Below, piece after piece: positions 8,762-18,899 of a stretch of 64,000 nt of DNA. The stretch covers positions 521,142-585,141 of the forward strand of contig NZ_VOLC01000002.1 of the NCBI RefSeq assembly GCF_009797935.1, written 5' to 3'. How positions within the stretch are numbered: position 1 is the stretch's first letter; every line of letters starts with the position of its first letter. The translations under genes and the position numbers were made by a program. The DNA is from Lunatibacter salilacus. Lineage in GTDB: Bacteria; Bacteroidota; Bacteroidia; Cytophagales; Cyclobacteriaceae. Below the pieces are notes generated by a model. The model worked only from the letters and a program-made list of their open reading frames with translations, did no database searches and was not told where the DNA came from.

Positions 8762-11700
8762 TTAGAATGTCACATTTAATCCCAAAATCAGGTTTCTGGA
8801 AACCGGCATATAACCTCCATCAAATCCGATGGTATTGTTGCTGCCTGTCTGAATTTCCGGGTTGGTTCCAGTATAATTTGTCAGGGTAAACAGGTTTTGA
8901 CCCTGGAAATATACTGATGCCCGACTCATTCCAATTCGATTCAGCATGGGTTGGGTTAAGCTGTAGGTTAGCTGTAAATTTCGCAATCTGAAATAAGATC
9001 CATCCTCGATGAAATAAGTTGAAGGTCTACTGCTAATTTGATCATTGGCATCCATAATTGGAAGAGTTCCTCCAGTATTGGTAGGTTGCCAAGCGTCATA
9101 CAATGCTGCTTTGGACTTATTTCCCTGGAAGGTGTTGAAATCTGTCCAGTAATTGATATAATTGAATATGTCATTACCTACGGAACCATTTCCAAATAGG
9201 GTCAAATCCCAGTTTTTATAGCCCACGTTAACATTTACCCCATAGATAAAATCCGGGTGTGGGTTGCCAATAATTGTTCGATCCGCATCGGTGATCACTC
9301 CGTCACCGTTTACATCTTCTACTTTAAATTTTCCAATCGCATTGTATGTGCCATAAGGAGGGTGGGCTGCTACTTCCTCCTGAGTCTGGAAAATTCCAAG
9401 ATTTCGGTATCCGAAAAAGGATGATATCGGAAAGCCCGACTGCGTGATAGTCACAGATGGAACCCGCGTAGAAGCACCGAAGAGCACGTTGTCCTCATTT
9501 TCAGCTAGATTGTCTACATTATTTCGGTACATGGAATAATTCGCGGAAACGCTCAAGCGAAGATCTCCTCCCAGAAACGCTTCATCATATCCCAAATTTA
9601 GGTCCAATCCCTTATTGGTCATCTGACCGATATTGGAGAATGGCGCAGTGGCATCTCCATGTCCGTAATTGATTGGGATCTGGAATAACATATCAGTAGT
9701 CTTCCTGTTCCACAAGTCAAATTCGAAGAAGAATTTTCCGTCTAAAAACTCCGCATCCAACCCTATATTGTTGGAAGTTGTAGCTTCCCACCTAGCATTG
9801 GCGTTTCCGAATCTAGCGGCGTCAAATCCCAACGCAGGTGTGGATGAAGAACCATCTATCGGATAACCGGAATTGAAGATATTGGATCGGTATGTGGTGT
9901 AGGCATTGTAGTCCCCAATTAGCTGGTTACCGGTTTTTCCCCATCCATACCGCAGTTTCATGTCAGATACAAAAGGTAACGCATTGGCTACTGCCGCTTC
10001 ATCTGATAATCTCCATCCCAAACTAAATGCGGGGAAGGTTGCATTTCTTGAAGCTTGCAAGAACCTGGAGGAGGCATCATTTCTAAGAATGAACTGTACC
10101 AGATATTTTCCATCATACGAATAGTTTATCTTTCCAAATTGGGAATAAAGGCGGTAATCACTGGTGACTCTTCCAAAATTCGTGGCAGTATTTGGATCTC
10201 CCAGATCCAAGTAACTTATAATAGGTGTCGTTTCAAACGCAAACCGCTGCCGTGCGGCTCCAAATATTTCTCCAAATTCTTTGATTGCTTCTACACCCAA
10301 ATAAGCATCTACCGTATGGACATCATCAAACGTCTTGTTGTAACTTATGGTGTTGGTCCACACCCACTGATAGGAATATTCATTTTCCGCTGTAGAAGTG
10401 TTTACAAAATTTCCCTCCACATATTCTGGCTGCGGACGGCCAATAAATAGACCTCTTCGGTTGTTTCCGTCAAGACCAAAACTGGTTTTGACCTCTATAT
10501 CGTCTGTGATTTGGTAACCGGCATATACATTACCAAAGGCTCTTAACGACAAGTTTCGGTTGTCTTGGGCTCTGGACAATACTGCTACACCGTTGAAGTT
10601 GTTGCCGAGATTAGCTCCCCTACTTCCAGCAAAGTTGCCCATGATATCATAGACAGGCAGCAAAGGATGCTGTAGGGATGCACTAAACACTGCATTTTGT
10701 TCCGCATTGTTTCCCGCACTACCGTTTCCAAAACCTCCCTTTCGGTTACCAATCGTTACGGACAGGTTTTCTCCGATAGTCAATTTGTTGTTCAGGGCCT
10801 TGAATTCCGTATTCGCCCGGATGGAATATCGCTCGTAACCTATATCCTTTACAATACCTTCTTGATTGAAGTAGTTCAATGACAGCGCATAGCGACCGTT
10901 TTCTGTCCCTCCACTGGCTGTAACCTGGTAACTTTGGATGGGTGCGGAGCGTGTACTTTCTTTCCACCAATCGGTATCAGAAGCCCTAGTGATTGGATAA
11001 ATATTACCAGGTTCCAACGCATATAAGGCTGGATTGACTCCCGGATCCCCTTCCATAGCACCGCTTGGGAATACATAATCCGGTATACCTACTTCACCGT
11101 TGGGTCCCCAAGTGTATTGACCATGGGTAAGATCTCTGCCTGCGTAGCTGTTTGCAAGGTATAAATACCTTCCCAACTCTTCCGCATTTAAAGGATCCGG
11201 ACCTCTTTCAGCCGTTTGTGAACCATAAAATGCGTCAAAAGATATGGTCGGTTTTCCTACTTTTCCTCTTTTGGTGGTAACAATGATTACCCCATTTGCA
11301 GCCCGTGACCCATAAATGGAGGCTGCAGAGGCATCCTTCAAAATCTGGATGGACTCAATGTCATTGGGATTCAAATTGCCTTGATTCTGGGTGGGTACAC
11401 CGTCAATGACATAAAGCGGGTCGTTGTTGTTGATGGTTCCGAAACCTCTGATACGAACCGTAGCACCACCGCCTGGAGTCGCGTCATTTACAACGGTCAC
11501 CCCGGCTGCCCTTCCCTGCAATTGCTGGGCGAAAGTAGTGGCTGGAATGGCCAAAAGGTCATCTGCGTCTACCGAAGTCACGGCACCGGTTATCTCCCTT
11601 CGCGACTGTGCACCGTAACCGGTAATGATTACTTCGTCCAAACCACTTACAGCCTGGTTCAAATTCACATTGACGCTGCTACGAGTCCCAACTATCTCTT

Positions 11701-11953
11701 CCAAACTCTCATATCCCAAAAAAGAGAATACAAGTACGGATTCGTTACCTGGTACATTGACCCGATACATCCCGTCAATATCGGTGACCGTACCTGTTGA
11801 GGTACCTTTTACTAAAATGGCCGCTCCCGGCAATGGATCTCCAAATTCATCGGAAACCACCCCTGTGATCTCACGCTGTTGAGCCATGAGCCAGGTTCCC
11901 TGAAAGAGAAGTATCAGGAGTAAAACATGAAATTTTTTGTAAATTCTTAACAT
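8762..11953 (-). CDS. SusC/RagA-family TonB-linked outer-membrane transporter
   Basis: This 1063-residue protein has a signal peptide ending near LMAQ, a CarboxypepD_reg-like domain (ITGVVSDEFGDPLPGA), the SusC signature segment (FSFLGYESLEEIVG), a TonB plug domain (LQGRAAGVTVVND ... RGFGTINNNDPLYVIDG) and a long beta-barrel ending in Phe. It should import a substrate across the outer membrane using TonB energy. The ATG at 11953 is chosen; a TTG two codons upstream is possible. The SusD partner follows 19 bp downstream. No TonB-box-linked anti-sigma extension is seen. Confidence 0.96.
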   Translation of the reverse strand: MLRIYKKFHVLLLILLFQGTWLMAQQREITGVVSDEFGDPLPGAAILVKGTSTGTVTDIDGMYRVNVPGNESVLVFSFLGYESLEEIVGTRSSVNVNLNQAVSGLDEVIITGYGAQSRREITGAVTSVDADDLLAIPATTFAQQLQGRAAGVTVVNDATPGGGATVRIRGFGTINNNDPLYVIDGVPTQNQGNLNPNDIESIQILKDASAASIYGSRAANGVIIVTTKRGKVGKPTISFDAFYGSQTAERGPDPLNAEELGRYLYLANSYAGRDLTHGQYTWGPNGEVGIPDYVFPSGAMEGDPGVNPALYALEPGNIYPITRASDTDWWKESTRSAPIQSYQVTASGGTENGRYALSLNYFNQEGIVKDIGYERYSIRANTEFKALNNKLTIGENLSVTIGNRKGGFGNGSAGNNAEQNAVFSASLQHPLLPVYDIMGNFAGSRGANLGNNFNGVAVLSRAQDNRNLSLRAFGNVYAGYQITDDIEVKTSFGLDGNNRRGLFIGRPQPEYVEGNFVNTSTAENEYSYQWVWTNTISYNKTFDDVHTVDAYLGVEAIKEFGEIFGAARQRFAFETTPIISYLDLGDPNTATNFGRVTSDYRLYSQFGKINYSYDGKYLVQFILRNDASSRFLQASRNATFPAFSLGWRLSDEAAVANALPFVSDMKLRYGWGKTGNQLIGDYNAYTTYRSNIFNSGYPIDGSSSTPALGFDAARFGNANARWEATTSNNIGLDAEFLDGKFFFEFDLWNRKTTDMLFQIPINYGHGDATAPFSNIGQMTNKGLDLNLGYDEAFLGGDLRLSVSANYSMYRNNVDNLAENEDNVLFGASTRVPSVTITQSGFPISSFFGYRNLGIFQTQEEVAAHPPYGTYNAIGKFKVEDVNGDGVITDADRTIIGNPHPDFIYGVNVNVGYKNWDLTLFGNGSVGNDIFNYINYWTDFNTFQGNKSKAALYDAWQPTNTGGTLPIMDANDQISSRPSTYFIEDGSYFRLRNLQLTYSLTQPMLNRIGMSRASVYFQGQNLFTLTNYTGTNPEIQTGSNNTIGFDGGYMPVSRNLILGLNVTF

Positions 11954-12370
11954 ATGCAATTGTGGGTTTTAGTTATTGATTAATTAGGCTAATAGGTTAA
12001 TGGGTTATTGGTTGATAAATTAATTTTTAATTCGTAATTCGTAATACGTAATTTTTAATACAGGAAGATCATTGAAAGGTCAATTTTTGAAGTTGTAATC
12101 TAAATAATGCCGGAAAACCTGTAGCAGGTTGGAAAATTATAATTTCTTAGCAAAAAGGTCCGACAAATAGTTCTGAGGAAAGTAATTGTTTTAACCATAT
12201 CATTTTGGGTTTAATATTAAATTAAAAACTCGAAAAATTATTTATTGTTTTTTTTAAATATGCATTTCCTGACTTCAATTATAGCTATTTTCTTTAAGAG
12301 AAAAAATAAATGCACCAATTTAATCAATAAATAGATGAAAATTGAGGATCAAAGCTGATTTTACGACTAC
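11954..12370. other. Intergenic region upstream of susC-like gene
   Basis: About 420 bp of AT-rich DNA without a credible gene. It contains runs of short near-repeats near 12000-12060 (AATTCGTAATTCGTAATACGTAATT). It must hold the susC promoter, but I could not find a confident TAnnTTTG/TTTG pair in the right orientation. Confidence 0.6.
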
Positions 12371-12408
12371 AAAAAAAGCCTTCCCCCATTGATCGGAGAA
12401 GGCTTTTT
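12371..12408 (-). terminator. Rho-independent terminator after UDP-glucose dehydrogenase gene
   Basis: The stem pairs AAAAAGCCTTC with GAAGGCTTTTT around a GC-containing inner part, with A-runs and T-runs on both sides so it can work in both directions. It lies 24 bp past the stop at 12432. Confidence 0.85.
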
Positions 12409-12431
12409 CTATTGTTGAATTAGGTTAGATT

Positions 12432-13832
12432 CTATTCATTGGCAGAACCAATGGCATGTACCTGGAATCCTATGTCTCTCAGTTTTTGTTTGTCAAGTAT
12501 ATTTCTCCCGTCAAACACGTGCGCAGGCTTTAGCATGTTGTCATAGATCCGCTGCCAATCATACGTCTTGAACTCATCCCATTCCGTCATCAGGGCGATG
12601 GCGTGTGCCCCTTTTGCCGCTTCGTAGGGATCCTTCACTATCTCAACATATTTCCGGTTTTCATCTGAGGAACGCGAGTTCAAATAATCCATATCGGCAT
12701 ATACCTGCTCTGCCTTCACTTTTGGATCGTACACCGAAATATGGGCTTGCTCGTATAATAACAGATCCGCAACATAAATGGCAGCGGACTCCCTAGTATC
12801 GTTGGTGTCTTTTTTAAAGGCCCAACCCAAGAAAGTTATTTTCTTGCCGCTAACCGTATTGTATAGATTTTTGATGATTTTTTTTGCAAACCTCCGTTTT
12901 TGGTGGTCATTCATGATAATGACCTGCTCCCAGTAGTCCGCGACCTCGTTGAGTCCATAGCTTCTGGAGATATATACCAGATTTAGGATATCCTTTTGGA
13001 AGCAGGAACCGCCGAAACCCACAGAAGCTTTGAGAAACTTCGGCCCAATTCGGCTATCCGTACCGATGGCACGCGACACTTCATTGATATCCGCTTCAGT
13101 AAATTCACACAACTCAGACAGCGCGTTGATGGACGACACCCGCTGGGCGAGAAATGCGTTGGCGGTAAGTTTAGATAATTCGGACGACCATACATTTGTG
13201 GTCAAGATACGATCTTTGGGGACCCAGTGGGCGTATATGTCCACCAATGCCTGTATGGCTCGTTTGCCATCCTCGGTCTGGCCCCCACCTATAAGCACCC
13301 GGTCCGGGGCAAAAAGATCTTCCACGGCCGTTCCCTCTGCCAAAAACTCCGGATTGGAAAGAATTTGGAAATTCACCCCGCTTCCGGTATGGTCAAGAAT
13401 TGATTTAAGCGTGCTTGCTGTCCTTACGGGAAGCGTTGATTTTTCAACAACAATTTTATCCGTTGTAGCGACCCGCGCAATTTGGCGAGCGCAGAGTTCT
13501 ATCCATTTCAGGTCAGCCGCCTGGCCTTTTCCTTCACCGTAGGTTTTTGTAGGCGTATTGACGGAAATAAAAACCATGTCCGCTTCATCAATGGCCCGGT
13601 CAACATCTGTTGAAAAAAATAAGTTTCTACCCCTGGCTTCCGCAACCACTTCTCCAAGACCCGGCTCATATACCGGGATATTGTCCATATTTTTGTCATT
13701 CCATGCTGCTATCCTAGCCTCATTTATATCGACTACCGTAACCTTTATCTCCGGACATTTTTTTGCTATCACAGCCATTGTAGGTCCACCTACATATCCC
13801 GCTCCAATACAACAAATAGACTTGATTTTCAT
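12432..13832 (-). CDS. UDP-glucose 6-dehydrogenase, metazoan-type
   Basis: This 466-residue enzyme would oxidise UDP-glucose to UDP-glucuronate with two NAD+. The Rossmann motif GAGYVGG is at residues 10-16. The catalytic Cys277 lies in [10 protein letters not shown], one residue off the animal enzyme's Cys276. Length and sequence ([20 protein letters not shown]) fit the animal-like clade of UGDH instead of the shorter Ugd/WcaB type. UDP-glucuronate is a precursor for capsular uronic acids and matches the epimerase-like gene at 29166-30170. The gene is monocistronic, with its own terminator. Confidence 0.95.
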   Translation of the reverse strand: MKIKSICCIGAGYVGGPTMAVIAKKCPEIKVTVVDINEARIAAWNDKNMDNIPVYEPGLGEVVAEARGRNLFFSTDVDRAIDEADMVFISVNTPTKTYGEGKGQAADLKWIELCARQIARVATTDKIVVEKSTLPVRTASTLKSILDHTGSGVNFQILSNPEFLAEGTAVEDLFAPDRVLIGGGQTEDGKRAIQALVDIYAHWVPKDRILTTNVWSSELSKLTANAFLAQRVSSINALSELCEFTEADINEVSRAIGTDSRIGPKFLKASVGFGGSCFQKDILNLVYISRSYGLNEVADYWEQVIIMNDHQKRRFAKKIIKNLYNTVSGKKITFLGWAFKKDTNDTRESAAIYVADLLLYEQAHISVYDPKVKAEQVYADMDYLNSRSSDENRKYVEIVKDPYEAAKGAHAIALMTEWDEFKTYDWQRIYDNMLKPAHVFDGRNILDKQKLRDIGFQVHAIGSANE

Positions 13833-14300
13833 TTGCGATTACTTTTATAATATTTAAAACTGGGTAAAGTGAATTTATCAAAATTAAATTTTGGGCAGCG
13901 GGCATTTTGAAAAACTGCAAAATAATCAATTATTATGCCCTGTCCTGTATTAAAGTTAAATTTCGCTCAAAAATACGGTTTTCAATCAATTATAAAAAAA
14001 ATAAAGGAAATTAAGCGGTTTTAGAAGTAGAAAATCATAAAAGCCGAAATCACACAAAAAAGAAATCTCTGCCAATAGCTAAAATCGGTTTGAATCCTTT
14101 GTATTCGATATATATAAACATACATTAAATAATCTTTTTTCAAGATTATTAAAATTAGCTTGGTAATTCTAGCGACCTCAATATTTCCAAATCTCCGCAA
14201 AAAAATGAAGATTGTGCAAATAAAACAGACGGTTTCTTTACCAATTTGCAAAAAAGAAGAATAAAATTGCAAATAATAAAAAAAAATACTTTGCGAAGGC
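13833..14300. other. Long AT-rich divergent intergenic region
   Basis: About 470 bp between two divergent capsule genes with no credible gene. A CAAAATTA near 13880 (TAATTTTG on the minus strand) could be the -7 element of the dehydrogenase gene, but it has no matching -33 element. Small antisense frames here have low-complexity composition and were not called. Confidence 0.55.
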
Positions 14301-14332
14301 TTGCATAAATATAAGGAATCTGTTTATCTTTG
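14301..14332 (+). promoter_or_regulatory. Bacteroidota-type promoter for the sugar transferase gene
   Basis: A TTG element at 14301-14303 is followed after 21 nt by TATCTTTG (14325-14332), matching the Bacteroidota primary-sigma pattern (TTG/TTTG, 19-21 nt, TAnnTTTG). The leader to the ATG at 14421 would be about 80 nt. Confidence 0.6.
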
Positions 14333-14420
14333 AAAGGTCATCGGTAAACTCAGAACAATGCAAACCCAATTAATACCTGGGAATTCTTTCAACCACCGAA
14401 CGATCTAATAGTAAGTAGCC

Positions 14421-15116
14421 ATGCAAAGAACTTTTACCAACACACTGGAAAAAAATGATTATTTAAAAGAATTTGAACAATCATTTTTTCTCAATGATCT
14501 TCCACTCACTTATTACAGTACCACGCACAATTCGGCCAAGCAGGTAGTCGATGTAGTTATTTCCATTTTCGTGTTGACGTTTTTGTTTTCGTGGATATAT
14601 CCACTTCTCTATGTATTTATAAAAATGGAATCCAAAGGTCCGGTTTTTTTCAAACAACTGCGACACGGAAAGGACAACGTACCCTTCTATTGTTTGAAGT
14701 TTCGTACGATGGTAATAAATAATGAGGCTGACTCCAGGCAAGCCTCTAAAAATGACCCACGGGTTACAAAAATCGGAGCTTTTCTGCGTAAAACTAGCCT
14801 TGATGAATTGCCACAAATTTTGAATGTACTCCGTGGAGAAATGTCTATCGTAGGACCCAGACCTCATCCGTTGATGCTTAACGAACGATTTTCCAAGGAA
14901 ATTAATAACCTAATGTGCCGGCATCTAGTAAAGCCGGGGATCACTGGCCTCGCTCAGGCAAAAGGATTCCGTGGTGAAACCAGCACCTATTATGATATGA
15001 GTGCTAGATGTAAGTTGGATCTGTTCTATGTAAGAAACTGGTCTTTTTGGCTTGATACAAAAATCATAATCTGGACCATTTTGGCACTGTTAAGAAATAG
15101 GAATAACGTTTATTAA
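14421..15116 (+). CDS. Initiating sugar-phosphate transferase (bacterial sugar transferase family)
   Basis: This 231-residue monotopic phosphoglycosyltransferase would transfer a sugar-1-phosphate from UDP-sugar to undecaprenyl phosphate, starting the repeat unit. It has one membrane segment (about residues 42-68), then the catalytic domain with KFRTM (93-97), DELPQ (128-132) and GPRP (145-148), and the basic/aromatic C-terminus. It is the short form lacking the multi-helix N-terminal domain and CoA-binding-like domain of WbaP/WcaJ. It is the only plus-strand gene in the locus and has its own promoter and terminator, so first-step synthesis may be controlled separately from assembly. Confidence 0.93.
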   Translation: MQRTFTNTLEKNDYLKEFEQSFFLNDLPLTYYSTTHNSAKQVVDVVISIFVLTFLFSWIYPLLYVFIKMESKGPVFFKQLRHGKDNVPFYCLKFRTMVINNEADSRQASKNDPRVTKIGAFLRKTSLDELPQILNVLRGEMSIVGPRPHPLMLNERFSKEINNLMCRHLVKPGITGLAQAKGFRGETSTYYDMSARCKLDLFYVRNWSFWLDTKIIIWTILALLRNRNNVY

Positions 15117-15140
15117 TAAAAGGGTTAGTTCTAAAGCACA

Positions 15141-15179
15141 AAAAAAGCAACCAATACTGTTTAGTATGGTTGCTTTTTT
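15141..15179. terminator. Bidirectional terminator between convergent capsule genes
   Basis: The stem AGCAACCAATACT / AGTATGGTTGCT with loop GTTT is flanked by A7 and T7 runs. It can end the plus-strand sugar transferase transcript and the minus-strand capsule operon that stops at 15247. Confidence 0.85.
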
Positions 15180-15246
15180 GTTTGACCCGATTTTCAGTAT
15201 AATTAAAAAACTAATAAGCCTATCCTACAACTCCCTGCAGAGATTC

Positions 15247-16506
15247 TCACCTACTTTCAGTCACTACTTCGCTCTCAAAAGCTATCAATTGATTTAATTT
15301 TTGTTCAAACCGGTCTAAAATAGAAGGTTTACTTAAATATGATTCCGCGTATCTTCTGGCATTATACCGAATAGAGGACGTATCATTGGTTAATGCAAAA
15401 TCAATTTTGGCGACAAATTCCTCCAAATTTTCCGGATTTACCAATATCCCCATATCGTGTTCGTCGATCACATCGAACAGTGTCGTTTCTGGCAATGCCG
15501 TGACTATTGCACATCCCCCTGAAGCCAAAATCCCCGTGAGTTTGGATGGCATAACCAAATCTGATGCTTCTTTTTTTTGTAGCACAAGATGAATATCAGG
15601 AGTAGCTAATAAGGATGGAAGATCTTCATAGGGTTGTAATGGGAAAAATAATATATTATCAAGATTCTCCACACTGACCAGATCTACCAATCGGGATTTC
15701 GCTCCCCCATTACCGACAATAATAAATTTGATTTCCCGCTGGGATAGAAATCTTTTAGCGGCGTCAATAATTATTTCAAGTCCCTGCTTTTCCCCTAAAT
15801 TTCCGGAATACATGACTACTTTGTCTGTCTCCTTCAATCCAAACCTTTTACGAAGAGATTGAAATTCGGGTAATGGTCTGATAAAACCCACGTCCACCCA
15901 ATTGGGAAACAAGAACTGTTTCCGTAACTTTATTCCCTTACCCTTGATTTTCCTTTCCATTCCCTTGCTTATGGTTGTAACCAAATCGCTCTTTCGGAAA
16001 AAATACTTCTCCAGCCGGAACATCACCTTCAGTAAGGTCTGGTTTTTTATCATTCCCAGGTCATTAACCACATCCACCTGCAAATCCTGTACATGGCTGA
16101 TCATTTTGGCCCCTTTGAGGTATTTGTAGGCTAACGGGTACACACTCAAATGAAAGGGGGGATTAATGCCCATAACCACATCGAACTTTTTTTCAAACAA
16201 TAGCTTTACCCAAACGGGAAAAATGCTTGCCAGAAAGGAAAATTCGTGGATTATTTTCTTGGAAGCCACCGGATCGTTCGGGACATACAGTGGACATCTG
16301 GTAACTGTGACATTTTCGATGGTTTCATTTATCCACCACTTGTTTTTATAACGGGGTTCAACCTTCCATTGGGGGTAAAAAGGCTTGGCGGTAACAACGT
16401 GCACATCATGGCCCTGACTGGCAAGCCACGCAGACATCTCTCCGGTGTATTTTCCGATGCCGGTTAAATCTGGATAGTAGTGAATTCCGAAAATGAGTAT
16501 TCGCAC
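15247..16506 (-). CDS. WcaI-like glycosyltransferase (GT4)
   Basis: This 419-residue GT-B enzyme matches the colanic-acid WcaI family from its first residues (RILIFGIHYYPDLTGIGKYT) and has the family's long insertion (PQWKVEPRYKNKWW). The C-terminal donor domain contains MYSGNLGEKQGLEIII and PSKLTGILASGG. It would add a sugar to the lipid-linked repeat unit on the cytoplasmic side. The start codon is GTG; no better ATG lies nearby. It is the last gene of the minus-strand capsule operon, 61 bp after wzi. Confidence 0.9.
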   Translation of the reverse strand: MRILIFGIHYYPDLTGIGKYTGEMSAWLASQGHDVHVVTAKPFYPQWKVEPRYKNKWWINETIENVTVTRCPLYVPNDPVASKKIIHEFSFLASIFPVWVKLLFEKKFDVVMGINPPFHLSVYPLAYKYLKGAKMISHVQDLQVDVVNDLGMIKNQTLLKVMFRLEKYFFRKSDLVTTISKGMERKIKGKGIKLRKQFLFPNWVDVGFIRPLPEFQSLRKRFGLKETDKVVMYSGNLGEKQGLEIIIDAAKRFLSQREIKFIIVGNGGAKSRLVDLVSVENLDNILFFPLQPYEDLPSLLATPDIHLVLQKKEASDLVMPSKLTGILASGGCAIVTALPETTLFDVIDEHDMGILVNPENLEEFVAKIDFALTNDTSSIRYNARRYAESYLSKPSILDRFEQKLNQLIAFESEVVTESR

Positions 16507-16567
16507 CTAAATTCTATTTATTGAAAAATTGATTTTTAAAGATTATATTTATATTTATTCGCCTACT

Positions 16568-18229
16568 TTATTTTGAACTTGTATGTTGCTGTTTTAAAAA
16601 GTAAATCATACTTACCTGCATGTGAAGTGAACTAAACGAATTATCCCGAGGGGCCACCCCTATTTCAGTGTAATCAACCTGCCACTGGTAATTGAATGAT
16701 CTGTTCATCATCAATTTGGAACTAAGCAAAAACTGATCCCATCGCCTATCTAACAGGACTCCAATTCCCATATCCACCCAAGGTTTTCGGTTATATTTCC
16801 ATAGATCGGCTGTAGTATAGAAATCGGGGTTGTTATCCAACCGTTCAAAAATCAACCCAACTTTATTTTGGTCTTCAACGAGCGCCACTTCCAACATCTG
16901 TATATTGCTTCCCATTCCAATTCCCACACCCATGGGCTGATCCCAATTGGTGAAGCCTCCCATAGCTTCATTCGTATGCCACGGGGTATTGGCAATCGCA
17001 CGGGTATAGATATCCAAGGATTGCTTCTGATGGGTCAACTCTCCACGCACTTGTACAAACCGTTCACGTTCCAGCGGAATAAGTTTAGTAAAACCAAGTA
17101 GATAGGCTCGGGCATGTGCAGGATTAAGGATAAAATCTCTCCAGTTCAGCGCGTGATCCCTGCGGCCGAACTCCCCATAAAACTCAAAATTTCCAGCGGG
17201 GATTGCATATCGGAAAAACACTGTAATTTGTTGATCTCTTCCCCTGTCCGATTCGCCGATAAGGTCGGAACCTACCGACTCCTTGGTAATTCCCCAAAAA
17301 ACGGGTAAAATATCTATAAAACCTGTGGCAAGGGAATCGGAAAAAACTTGAACGGTTCGGGATGCGCCAACATGTAACCCTTTTAACCACTTAGGTTGAA
17401 CGGTAATATTTAACGCATTTAAATACCTGTCATTATTTCTTCTTGGCCGATGGTATTGCTGATTTAAGGAGGAAATTTGCGACACAGGATATCTCTTCGT
17501 GTTAAGTAGTCCGGAGAGGAGTTGCATTTCCACTTGACCGAAAAACGTTTTTGCGGGTTTGTGGGTATTAAATGTTAAATGTGGAAAGCCGGGGGCATTG
17601 TTGGAGAATGTAAGTGAATTCCACTGACCCGGACCCCACCAAATATTGTGGGTGGCAACACCCAGCTCAAAAGCACCATATTGCAGCGTGGCTTTGGACT
17701 GCCCAAAACCGGCACGGGTATAGGCCCCATCGCCGAATCGTTCCGGTGAGTCGCCCCTATTCCATTGCTGGAAACGGATCATTTCTGCTCGCGGGAAAGG
17801 CAATCCTGAATATCCTTGATAAGGTGAATTTTGAGCGACATTAAACTCAGGCTGAAATAGAATATGCACGTATTTAGATTTCACTTCCACTCCACCTGAA
17901 AGATAAAGTTGCCCTCCTTTTCCGGGAATCATCCCTTGGGGACTTTGCCAGTAGGGTTTCTTTGTATTATAGATGACAGCACCTCTGATTGGGGTAGGTC
18001 TAACTGCCCATTCCCCTTTCTCAATGTCTGCAAATTCCCTGTCATATTCATCCACAGCAAAGAGAGTCGGCCTAATCAAAAAGGATGCTTCTGAGGAATC
18101 CGGGGAAAAAAGTTGGTTTCTTCGAAGCTGCTCTTCCATAACCGGAAAACCCGCGGGGACCTGTTGGGCCTGCGAATAAACAGGGAACACAAGAAAAAAG
18201 CACCACAAAAGGCAAACTGAATGACGCAT
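16568..18229 (-). CDS. Capsule assembly Wzi family outer-membrane protein
   Basis: This protein of about 553 residues has a signal peptide (start chosen at the ATG at 18229, before RHSVCLLWCFFLVFPV, cleaved near SQAQ) and a beta-strand-rich body. It contains Wzi-family segments such as the FELGVATHNIWWGPGQWN region and a C-terminus rich in alternating hydrophobic strands. Wzi is an 18-strand outer-membrane lectin that helps anchor capsule at the cell surface. Its place between sugar-decorating enzymes and a glycosyltransferase suggests that the locus makes a surface-attached polymer, not only free slime. Confidence 0.88.
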   Translation of the reverse strand: MRHSVCLLWCFFLVFPVYSQAQQVPAGFPVMEEQLRRNQLFSPDSSEASFLIRPTLFAVDEYDREFADIEKGEWAVRPTPIRGAVIYNTKKPYWQSPQGMIPGKGGQLYLSGGVEVKSKYVHILFQPEFNVAQNSPYQGYSGLPFPRAEMIRFQQWNRGDSPERFGDGAYTRAGFGQSKATLQYGAFELGVATHNIWWGPGQWNSLTFSNNAPGFPHLTFNTHKPAKTFFGQVEMQLLSGLLNTKRYPVSQISSLNQQYHRPRRNNDRYLNALNITVQPKWLKGLHVGASRTVQVFSDSLATGFIDILPVFWGITKESVGSDLIGESDRGRDQQITVFFRYAIPAGNFEFYGEFGRRDHALNWRDFILNPAHARAYLLGFTKLIPLERERFVQVRGELTHQKQSLDIYTRAIANTPWHTNEAMGGFTNWDQPMGVGIGMGSNIQMLEVALVEDQNKVGLIFERLDNNPDFYTTADLWKYNRKPWVDMGIGVLLDRRWDQFLLSSKLMMNRSFNYQWQVDYTEIGVAPRDNSFSSLHMQVSMIYFLKQQHTSSK

Positions 18230-18333
18230 AGTCAAGGCACCGATTATAATCATTAAGTTCGGTGAAGCTAAATTAATATAGAAATAAATTATAAGCTAAT
18301 TTTCAAACGAAATACGGGCAAATGGCAAAAAGT

Positions 18334-18888
18334 CTATTTCCATCTCGTGCCCACTTTTATGGCTGGATTCCCCCTAAAAACTCCATTACTTTCCAAATTC
18401 ACTGTGACAACAGAACCAGCCGTAATAACACTGTCTGTTCCCACAACGACATTAGGACCTACAAAACAGCTTGCACCTACCCATGCGCCGTCGTTTAGGG
18501 TGATTGGGCCGTTCCGGTAGGACATCGCAGGATCTCTAAAATCATGGTTGCCTCCGCATAGAAAACTCCGTTGGCTGATACATACATTATTTCCAATTAT
18601 TAAAGGTTCAAAATTAAGCAAGAAGGCTTCTTCTCCAATCCATACATGGTCTCCGATAACAAGTTTCCAGGGAAAGTGAATATTGACTCGCGGCTTTATG
18701 ATAACTCCATTACCAATATGAGCACCAAACAAACGAAGTAATCCAGCCTTTAAAAAATTCGGGAAAGGAAAGGCCGTAAGAAAGAAAATCATTTTGAAAA
18801 AATACCAAGTAATTTCAACAAATTTGGAGGCGCCACGCTCTAACTTGTACTTTGCATCAAATTTTTTAAGACGTACTCTGGATATCAT
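18334..18888 (-). CDS. WcaF-like hexapeptide acetyltransferase
   Basis: This 184-residue left-handed beta-helix acyltransferase resembles the putative colanic-acid acetyltransferase WcaF (GNGVIIKPRVNIHFPWKL, then the CGGNHDFRDPAM and GAWVGASCFVGPNV region). It would O-acetylate a sugar of the repeat unit using acetyl-CoA. An ATG at 18888 is preferred over a TTG at 18903. The gene directly follows another hexapeptide acyltransferase gene, 11 bp after its stop. Confidence 0.88.
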   Translation of the reverse strand: MISRVRLKKFDAKYKLERGASKFVEITWYFFKMIFFLTAFPFPNFLKAGLLRLFGAHIGNGVIIKPRVNIHFPWKLVIGDHVWIGEEAFLLNFEPLIIGNNVCISQRSFLCGGNHDFRDPAMSYRNGPITLNDGAWVGASCFVGPNVVVGTDSVITAGSVVTVNLESNGVFRGNPAIKVGTRWK

Positions 18889-18899
18889 AGAATTCAAGG

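Noticed and set aside
13833..14300. Small minus-strand genes in the divergent spacer
   Set aside because: The frames are low-complexity (Phe/Ile/Lys-rich) and have no family features; they fit random AT-rich sequence.
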